Source of the DNA: an uncultured bacterium
GTDB taxonomy: Bacteria > Bacteroidota > Bacteroidia > Sphingobacteriales > Sphingobacteriaceae
Direction of reading: 5' to 3'
Length of the DNA stretch: 5,185 nucleotides
NCBI GenBank assembly: GCA_903958995.1
Contig: CAJBVG010000355.1
Coordinates: 1 to 5,185 of the forward strand
The notes below the pieces were generated by a model. It saw only the letters and a list, made by a program, of their open reading frames with translations, was not told the DNA's origin and made no database searches. The position numbers were made by a program, and so were the translations under genes. Below, piece after piece: positions 1 through 4,410 of this stretch (positions are counted from its first letter, which is position 1; each line of letters opens with the position of its first letter).

Positions 1-33
1 CTTATAGCCGAATAATTTTTTTGTCGTGTTCTC

Positions 34-62
34 TTGAATAATTTAAATTGCTTATAATTTAT
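34..62 (+). promoter_or_regulatory. Weak candidate promoter for the lipoprotein gene
   Basis: A TTG at 34-36 is followed after 18 bases by TAATTTAT at 55-62. This loosely fits the Bacteroidota promoter form (TTG or TTTG, about 19 bases, TAnnTTTG) but the last bases of the -7 box do not match. The spacing would give a very short leader before the ATG at 77. The DNA here is so AT-rich that chance matches are easy. The rest of positions 1-76 shows no gene that I can support; the codons at 1-15 could be the tail of an upstream gene ending in TAA, but that is too short to call. Confidence 0.22.
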
Positions 63-76
63 TTAAAATTAAATAT

Positions 77-1081
77 ATGAACATTAGGAAATTCATATCC
101 TTTCGCTTGTTTATTATGCTGCTAATGCTTTGCATTGCATCGTGTTCGCTAAATAAAAATTCTCTATTAAACGACAATAAAGCTGATAACAACTACGCTA
201 AGCATTTAGCGCACAGCGGTAAATTTGGAAGATGCTCTTTGTGTAATAACCTAGCACTGGCAAGCCAATCAACTGATTCAACGGTAATGCCTTTAGCTGT
301 TCAGCCAGAAGAGCAAGTACAAATTTTTGCTTCCAATGCTACACAAGATAATATTATATTAAAACCATCTAAATATAACTTTGAGGAGTCTTTTGAAAAT
401 TCTTCTTCCCTGAAAAAAAATTATATAAAAGAAGAAAATATAAAAAATAGAAAATATTTTGATTCTTTAAAGCCTGCGATTAAACCTTTTAATGTAGAAA
501 AAAAAACAATTTTTCTTGGAATAGCTTTAGCCGCAATTATTTCTTCAATCTTTTTTCTTGAAGTTGTAGGGGTATTCATTTCATTAATCGCAATCCCTTT
601 AGTTATGGCTTATTATAATTACAGCGACGGCACTAAAAAGGTAGTTAAAAATAAAAAAAGCAAATGGGCAAGATTGGGATTTTTCATCGCGCTTCTTATA
701 CTTGGTCTTGTTATTAATCCTGAATTAACTGTTAATATTTTTTTTACAAGCTTAATACTCTCGCCTCTAATTTATGGCTTGTATAAACTATTTGAACTAT
801 TGTTTCAAGCAATTAAAGAAACTCCAAAAAAGAAAAAAATTTATTGGCTACTTGTTCCTATACTAATTTTACCTGCACTATTTGTTCTTTATGTGCTATT
901 GCCAATTCTTGTGCTTTTGTCTCCTCTTGCAATTATTTATGTAACATACAGGATTATAAGGAATAGAAAAAAGGAGAAAAGCGCTGCTAAAAAACTTGGA
1001 AGATTAACATTAGTTGCGGTTCTATTAGGGCTTTTAGCATTGGCTATTTTCGTTCCGTGGTTTTTTACTCTATTTTTTTAA
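77..1081 (+). CDS. Lipoprotein-signal membrane protein with CxxC motif and about six hydrophobic segments
   Basis: 334 residues, function not recognised. Residues 1-23 form a lipoprotein signal: basic start (NIRK, R10), hydrophobic core LFIMLLML, then the lipobox IASC with the lipidated Cys at 23. Residues 24-140 are polar and Asn/Lys/Ser-rich, probably disordered, with a CxxC pair at C53 and C56 in the setting GRCSLCNN. Residues 143-334 are mostly membrane-like: hydrophobic runs near 143-160, 163-180, 199-236 (one long or two short), 255-272, 273-292 and 309-330, split by basic loops (KNKKSK 191-196, PKKKK 250-254, RNRKKEK 295-301). Known: Bacteroidota have many poorly described lipoproteins with a low-complexity linker and a hydrophobic C-terminal half. 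Inference: lipid-anchored inner-membrane protein; the many helices argue against outer-membrane sorting. The start is chosen because it gives the signal peptide and has A-rich DNA before it. No clear terminator hairpin follows. Function could be envelope stress or maintenance, but nothing in the sequence proves this. Confidence 0.85.
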   Translation: MNIRKFISFRLFIMLLMLCIASCSLNKNSLLNDNKADNNYAKHLAHSGKFGRCSLCNNLALASQSTDSTVMPLAVQPEEQVQIFASNATQDNIILKPSKYNFEESFENSSSLKKNYIKEENIKNRKYFDSLKPAIKPFNVEKKTIFLGIALAAIISSIFFLEVVGVFISLIAIPLVMAYYNYSDGTKKVVKNKKSKWARLGFFIALLILGLVINPELTVNIFFTSLILSPLIYGLYKLFELLFQAIKETPKKKKIYWLLVPILILPALFVLYVLLPILVLLSPLAIIYVTYRIIRNRKKEKSAAKKLGRLTLVAVLLGLLALAIFVPWFFTLFF

Positions 1082-1092
1082 TGACTCGCGAT

Positions 1093-1210
1093 TCCCACAC
1101 ATAACCAACTTCTGCCACCTACCTCCAAATAAACCCAAGTTCCCGACAAAAGACACAATCAACTGCAAACTACTGCAATGTCCACTGCAAACCTGTAACA
1201 AAAACTCCAA
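1093..1210. other. Noncoding, strongly C-rich/G-poor spacer with three ACTGCAA copies
   Basis: By hand count these 118 bases hold 42 C but only 9 G on the + strand, quite unlike the AT-rich genes on either side. ACTGCAA occurs three times, at 1162-1168, 1172-1178 and 1184-1190. No open frame of useful length is seen on either strand. The stretch lies between the 3' ends of the convergent lipoprotein gene and tRNA, so it may be 3' untranslated sequence for either, or simply neutral spacer. I see no hairpin followed by a T-run that would serve as a terminator. Confidence 0.6.
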
Positions 1211-1245
1211 GAAAATAAAAGGTAAGTGATTGATTTTTAAAGAAG

Positions 1246-1317
1246 TGGCCCCGACCAGAATCGAACTGGTATCAAATGTTTAGGAAACATCTATTCTATC
1301 CGTTGAACTACGGCGCC
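1246..1317 (-). tRNA. tRNA-Arg, anticodon CCU
   Basis: Read on the minus strand, the 72 bases fold into a full cloverleaf. The acceptor stem pairs 1311-1317 with 1247-1253, with A as discriminator (1246). The D stem is GTTC/GAAT with loop AACGGATA, and the anticodon stem is GATGT/ACATT around the loop TTCCTAA. The variable loop has four bases (TGAT), and the T arm is ACCAG/CTGGT with loop TTCGATT. The anticodon CCU (bases 1282-1284, AGG on the + strand) reads the arginine codon AGG. The 3' CCA is not encoded, so it would be added by the CCA-adding enzyme. One oddity: position 4 (base 1314) is G and faces G69 (base 1250), leaving a G.G mismatch in an otherwise paired acceptor stem. The gene stands alone, convergent with the lipoprotein gene and divergent from the beta-helix gene. 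Confidence 0.95.
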
Positions 1318-1321
1318 TTAA

Positions 1322-1400
1322 TCGAATTGTCGAACTGTCGAAACGTCGAATTGTCGAAAAATCCTTTATCGAATTGTCGAAACGTCGAATTGTCGATTGT
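1322..1400. repeat. Octamer tandem array, unit TCGAAnnG
   Basis: TCGA starts at 1322, 1330, 1338, 1346 and 1354, exactly 8 bases apart, then after a 7-base irregular spacer (1362-1368) again at 1369, 1377, 1385 and 1393. Units read TCGAATTG, TCGAACTG, TCGAAACG, TCGAATTG, TCGAAAAA / TCGAATTG, TCGAAACG, TCGAATTG, TCGATTGT. The stretches 1336-1357 and 1375-1396 are identical over 22 bases, 39 bases apart, so the array probably grew by both single-unit and block duplication. An 8-base period shifts the reading frame, so this is not coding. It begins only four bases from the 5' end of the tRNA gene and may be part of the tRNA precursor leader. Confidence 0.9.
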
Positions 1401-1404
1401 AGTG

Positions 1405-1412
1405 CAAAAATA
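1405..1412 (-). promoter_or_regulatory. Candidate -7 box for the tRNA-Arg gene
   Basis: On the minus strand this reads TATTTTTG, a full match to the Bacteroidota -7 consensus TAnnTTTG, upstream of the tRNA. The -33 side is weak: around 19-21 bases further upstream lies only a T-rich run ending in TTTTTTCG. If used, transcription would start near 1398 and carry almost the whole octamer array as a leader of roughly 80 bases, to be removed by RNase P. A chance match cannot be ruled out in AT-rich DNA. Confidence 0.4.
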
Positions 1413-1450
1413 GGAAATAAAGGCATACTAGCGAAAAAATGAACTTTTGT

Positions 1451-1492
1451 AATGTTTAGAGAGGTTGCCGGCCGTATCGTTAAACATTTTTT
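1451..1492 (+). promoter_or_regulatory. Inverted repeat AATGTTTA/TAAACATT followed by a T-run
   Basis: Perfect 8-base arms at 1451-1458 and 1481-1488 enclose a 22-base, GC-richer centre containing the palindrome GCCGGC (1467-1472). Six T bases run from 1487 to 1492. The right arm plus T-run resembles an intrinsic terminator on the + strand, but the middle does not pair well, so the hairpin would have a large internal loop. It could instead be a protein-binding dyad between the tRNA and the beta-helix gene, 35 bases before the latter's start. No transcript entering it from the left is evident. Nearby, GTTACT occurs at 1503-1508 and 1521-1526, and I see no clear promoter box for the beta-helix gene. 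Confidence 0.35.
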
Positions 1493-1526
1493 GCGGTTTG
1501 TTGTTACTGGTTTATAATCTGTTACT

Positions 1527-2954
1527 ATGAGAAAAATAATCCTAGCCCTAAGCATTTTCTTTGCAATATGCTTCACTGCACAAGCGCAAACGAACTTTAG
1601 TGGTGGTGTATTTACCAATACAACATTGACTTTAGCCAACAGTCCATACATTTTAACGGGTTCGGTTGTGGTGTTTCCGAATGTAACACTTACTATTGAG
1701 CCAGGTGTAGTTATAAAGATTGAAGAAAAATCTTACAATGTTAGTCAACAAATATATTTAGAAGTACGTGGTAGACTAGTTGCTAAAGGAACAAGTGCTA
1801 ATCCTATTTTATTTATTCCTAAAACAGCGCCATCATTAGGCACAGATTATATTTGGCAAGGAATTTTTGTGAAAACTGCTCAAGGTGGATCTATTGATAT
1901 GGATTATTTCACATTTAATAATTCTTACTACGGGATTAGTTATGATGATGTATTAATTGATACCTTAACTTTTAACGAATGTAAATTCAACTACAATTGC
2001 TATACATTAGCTATAAACACAAATGTCGTAGTTAATAATTGCGAATTTATAAACAACGCTGTTTCGCATAGTTTAATTTATGTCTACGGATCTGTAACGG
2101 CAAACAATTGTTTATACAAAAATAATTTTGCTTGCATGTCTACCATTGTGAATGGTGTAAATGTTAATGGATGCACGTTCGAAAACAACACAAATTGTTG
2201 TATTCAAATTACCGGGAAATTTACAAATTGCATTTTCAAGGATAATAATGCGGTGTTTCAAGAAAATGGAACATTAGAAATTGATTCTAGCCAATTTATC
2301 AATAACGAAATAGGAATAAACGCATTAGGAGCTGGAAGTGTTAGAAATTCAACATTCACTGGTAATACATTAGCATTATCAGTAGGGTCTAATTCTATCA
2401 TCGAAAACAATACTATTAATAATAATGATGTGGGTTTGGGTTTAGCCGGTATGTTTACTACTGGAATGGTTTTGCCTTTAATCAAAAACAATAAAATTTG
2501 TTTTAATAGTCAATATAATTTAGAAAACAAATCTGATTATAATTTGAGTTTAGACAGCAATTGTTTTTGTTTAAATGATTCTGTTTCTATTGATGCAAAA
2601 ATTTATGATGGCTATGATGACATTACAAGAGGCCTAATTAATTTTGCAATTTATGATACATCATGTACCAACATTATTCAAAGAGTTATTAAAATTAATT
2701 TAGGTACCAATACTAGCGTAAGCACAGCACAGCGAATTGTTAACGTTTCTCCAAATCCTTTTCAAGACAAATTAACACTGAATGGAATTGATAGTAAAAT
2801 TTGCACTTGGACTGTTTTCGATATTACGGGTAAAAAAGTTTATGAAGTAATTAGTGAATATAATAAGATAGAATTAGAACTTAGCTTTCTAGAAAAAGGA
2901 GCCTATATCTTAAAATCAGATTATTATGCTCCAGTTAAACTATTGAAATATTAA
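1527..2954 (+). CDS. Secreted right-handed beta-helix protein with T9SS type A sorting domain
   Basis: 475 residues. Residues 1-20 are a Sec signal peptide (core IILALSIFFAICF, cleavage after AQA at 18-20). Residues near 40-66 carry the phrase LTIEPGVVIKI, typical of the N-terminal cap and first rung of Bacteroidota beta-helix proteins. From about 126 to 300 the chain repeats every 19-24 residues as N-x-C/S/N-x-F: C152, C172, C195, C216, C235, then S255, S275 and N295, with Asn-rich turns between. This is the mark of a parallel beta-helix in which like residues stack. Residues 403-475 form the T9SS sorting domain: VSPNPF (407-412), the strand TWTVFDITGKKV, then LEKGAYIL and a KLLKY end. Known: T9SS cargo crosses the outer membrane and is usually anchored or released after tail removal. 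Inference: a surface protein, perhaps binding or cutting a polysaccharide. No catalytic residues can be picked out, so enzyme activity is not claimed. The start is set by the signal peptide. Confidence 0.93.
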   Translation: MRKIILALSIFFAICFTAQAQTNFSGGVFTNTTLTLANSPYILTGSVVVFPNVTLTIEPGVVIKIEEKSYNVSQQIYLEVRGRLVAKGTSANPILFIPKTAPSLGTDYIWQGIFVKTAQGGSIDMDYFTFNNSYYGISYDDVLIDTLTFNECKFNYNCYTLAINTNVVVNNCEFINNAVSHSLIYVYGSVTANNCLYKNNFACMSTIVNGVNVNGCTFENNTNCCIQITGKFTNCIFKDNNAVFQENGTLEIDSSQFINNEIGINALGAGSVRNSTFTGNTLALSVGSNSIIENNTINNNDVGLGLAGMFTTGMVLPLIKNNKICFNSQYNLENKSDYNLSLDSNCFCLNDSVSIDAKIYDGYDDITRGLINFAIYDTSCTNIIQRVIKINLGTNTSVSTAQRIVNVSPNPFQDKLTLNGIDSKICTWTVFDITGKKVYEVISEYNKIELELSFLEKGAYILKSDYYAPVKLLKY

Positions 2955-2985
2955 ACTGACAATATTATCCAATATTAATTTTGAT

Positions 2986-3019
2986 AAAAAAAATCCCCGC
3001 TAATTTCTTAGCAGGGATT
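2986..3019 (-). terminator. Intrinsic terminator of the TM2-domain gene
   Basis: On the minus strand, 12-base arms (3008-3019 with 2992-3003) pair fully in RNA, counting one U.G wobble, around the loop GAAA. A run of eight T bases (2993 down to 2986) overlaps the foot of the stem and continues past it. It lies 22 bases after the stop codon of the TM2 gene. The + strand lacks a T-run after the hairpin, so it serves the minus strand. The convergent beta-helix gene has only a weak AT hairpin (AATATT at 2961-2966 and 2971-2976). Confidence 0.9.
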
Positions 3020-3041
3020 CAGTATAATAATTCTATAATTC

Positions 3042-3419
3042 TTAGAAGTTCCCTTGTAAGATGTTAATTAGATCAATAGCCCACCATATACCGCAACCAC
3101 CTGCAGTAACAATAAACAATACATTCCAAATAAGTGGTTTGCCTTTGTACCATCTGTGACCTGCTAACCATCCTAAGAAAAACCATAATGCAATGGTGAT
3201 GATCATGTCTTCGTCCATCCCACCTGCTACACCTTTTTTAGCTACTTCCGTTTTCTTAGTAACAACTGTATTGCTAATAGAATTCGAACTCGCTGAAGCT
3301 TGCTCGGTAACTTGTGCTTTTTTAGTTTCCTTTTTTACGGGGAATGATGCGTATACTGATGTTTCTGAAACAACTAACATAGCAACGATTGCAATGATTG
3401 TAAGTTTGATTTTTTTCAT
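3042..3419 (-). CDS. TM2-domain membrane protein with N-terminal signal peptide
   Basis: 125 residues. Residues 1-24 look like a cleavable signal peptide (KKIK, then LTIIAIVAMLVV, then SVYA). Residues 25-68 are a polar Lys/Ser/Thr/Ala linker. Residues 72-121 match the TM2 domain: a first helix (IITIALWFFLGWLAG), the short loop H88-R89-W90-Y91-x-G93, and a second helix with the marks GG (107-108), G110-I-W-W (to 113) and I115-D116. Known: TM2 domains are two-helix hairpins found in all domains of life; the role in bacteria is mostly unknown. The length is usual for Bacteroidota members with a leader and linker. Inference: the linker faces the periplasm and the two helices sit in the inner membrane. 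The gene stands alone, divergent from the gene at 3461 with only 41 bases between the two starts, and ends in a strong terminator. The domain call is firm; its function is not known. Confidence 0.9.
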   Translation of the reverse strand: MKKIKLTIIAIVAMLVVSETSVYASFPVKKETKKAQVTEQASASSNSISNTVVTKKTEVAKKGVAGGMDEDMIITIALWFFLGWLAGHRWYKGKPLIWNVLFIVTAGGCGIWWAIDLINILQGNF

Positions 3420-3437
3420 AATTCAGGTTTTTATTTG
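3405..3437 (+). promoter_or_regulatory. Candidate promoter for the secreted protein gene at 3461
   Basis: TTTG at 3405-3408 is followed after 21 bases by TTTATTTG at 3430-3437, one mismatch from TAnnTTTG. The start of transcription would fall near 3444, giving a leader of about 17 bases, A-rich before the ATG and without a Shine-Dalgarno sequence. The -33 box would lie inside the first codons of the divergent TM2 gene. Confidence 0.4.
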
Positions 3438-3443
3438 TTACTT

Positions 3444-3472
3444 CGAATATATTAAAAAATATGTCGAAACAA
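3444..3472 (-). promoter_or_regulatory. Candidate promoter for the TM2-domain gene
   Basis: On the minus strand TTG (3470-3472) is followed after 18 bases by TATATTCG (3444-3451), one mismatch from TAnnTTTG. Transcription would begin near 3437, about 18 bases before the start codon at 3419. The -33 box would lie within the first codons of the gene that starts at 3461, so the two divergent promoters would overlap in space. Confidence 0.42.
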
Positions 3473-4348
3473 TATTTACTTTCCCTCTTTTTTTTCTTTC
3501 TCTCTTCAGCTGTTTTTGCTCAGAATACTACCGAACAAGAATATATTGGAACATTACAGCTTGCTAATAATGATATCATTAGTGTAAAAATTAACTTCAA
3601 CCAATCACCAAACGGCTCTATAGAAGGCACTTCAGTAACCGATATTTATGGTGCAGATCGCACAAAGAGTAAAATCAATGGTCGAGTAAATTCAAAGAAT
3701 AATACAATTTCTTTCAAAGAAGTTTCAAATATTAGCACCAAGTCATCTGCAAGTACAACTGAATTTTGTTTCATTGAAGTAAAGAATGCATCAATTAAAA
3801 AGATGAAAGGTAAATCAATGATTACTGGAAGCTTTGTAGGTAAATATGCCAACGGTCAAAAATGTGCAAGCGGAACCTTGTACTTAATCAATTCCAGTTA
3901 CTTAGATAAAATTGCCAAAGAGTATGTTAGTCCGAAACACATTAAAAATACAGACTCACTGAACAATATTCAACAAAAAGTAAAATCGTACCGCGATAAA
4001 TCAGAAAAAAATACATTACAATCTCAAGAAGTGTTAAACGTAAACTGGACATCCAACGAAATTATTATGGAAGTGTGGGATGGAGATCAAGAAGACCAAG
4101 ATGAAATCGTAATATTTTTAGATGATCAAAAAATTCTAGATCAGTTTGTGTTAAAGCAGAAAAAGAAAACCATCGTAGTTCCTTTTACTTCGCAAGTCAG
4201 TGTATTGAAAATTGTTGGTCTTGATGAAGGTGCTTCATACCCTTGTACAGCCAATGTATTACTTAGAGATGGCAACAATTCTACTGCTATCGTAACCATT
4301 CTTAAAAAAGGAGAAACGACTTCAGTTCGATTAACGAAATCAAAATAA
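3461..4348 (+). CDS. Secreted two-domain protein of unknown function
   Basis: 295 residues. Residues 1-20 are a signal peptide (LLSLFFFFLSSAVFA, cleaved before Q21). Residues 27-142 form a beta-rich domain with regular strands (EYIGTLQL, IISVKINFN, NTISFKEVSN, MITGSFVGKYANGQKC) and two cysteines, C103 and C135, that could bond; the GxxxGxYxNGxxCxxGTLYL style of ending suggests a small barrel. A Lys/Gln-rich linker covers about 145-190. Residues 195-292 resemble a beta-sandwich module that I recall from Bacteroidota secreted proteins: EVWDGDQEDQDEIVIFL (204-220) holds a dense acidic loop that may bind calcium, followed by PCTANVLLRDG (261-271), similar to the usual PPNTA-x-x-x-x-DG phrase. No T9SS tail and no lipobox are present, so the likely place is the periplasm. 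No catalytic motif is seen and the function is unknown. It stands alone, divergent from the TM2 gene, whose product is also exported. Confidence 0.88.
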   Translation: MSKQYLLSLFFFFLSSAVFAQNTTEQEYIGTLQLANNDIISVKINFNQSPNGSIEGTSVTDIYGADRTKSKINGRVNSKNNTISFKEVSNISTKSSASTTEFCFIEVKNASIKKMKGKSMITGSFVGKYANGQKCASGTLYLINSSYLDKIAKEYVSPKHIKNTDSLNNIQQKVKSYRDKSEKNTLQSQEVLNVNWTSNEIIMEVWDGDQEDQDEIVIFLDDQKILDQFVLKQKKKTIVVPFTSQVSVLKIVGLDEGASYPCTANVLLRDGNNSTAIVTILKKGETTSVRLTKSK

Positions 4349-4390
4349 CTAGAGAAACTTTTTCAATAGCAAATAAAAAGAACATAAACC

Positions 4391-4410
4391 AGTTTATAGT
4401 TTTATAAACT
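4391..4410 (-). terminator. Weak hairpin at the 3' end of the right-hand T9SS cargo gene
   Basis: AGTTTATA (4391-4398) and TATAAACT (4403-4410) form a perfect 8-base AT-rich stem with a 4-base loop. It overlaps the stop codon of the minus-strand gene. The nearest T-rich run on that strand is about ten bases beyond, so this is a poor intrinsic terminator. It might act on both convergent transcripts, whose stops are only 45 bases apart. Confidence 0.3.

Noticed and set aside
1322..1400. CRISPR-like array
   Set aside because: Units are 8 bases with no unique spacers, and no cas genes are present, so this is a simple tandem repeat.
1246..1400. tRNA used as an integration site for a mobile element
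   Set aside because: tRNA genes are common targets, but there is no integrase, no duplicated tRNA 3' end and no element-like gene content in the window.
1280..1651. Minus-strand open frame of 123 codons
   Set aside because: It runs through the tRNA, the octamer array and the start of the beta-helix gene. Its product is repetitive (TIRRFD) because it translates the array.
2258..2491. Minus-strand open frame of 77 codons inside the beta-helix gene
   Set aside because: Antisense shadow of a well-supported gene; no start context or protein features of its own.
2961..2976. AATATT/AATATT hairpin as terminator of the beta-helix gene
   Set aside because: Six A-T pairs with no T-run directly after is too weak to call; it is noted only as a possibility.
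3193..3567. Plus-strand open frame of 124 codons
   Set aside because: It is antisense to the TM2 gene and overlaps the start of the gene at 3461 in another frame. Both of those have clear signal peptides and domain features.
3646..3852. Minus-strand open frame of 68 codons
   Set aside because: Lies wholly within the secreted protein gene on the other strand and shows no features.
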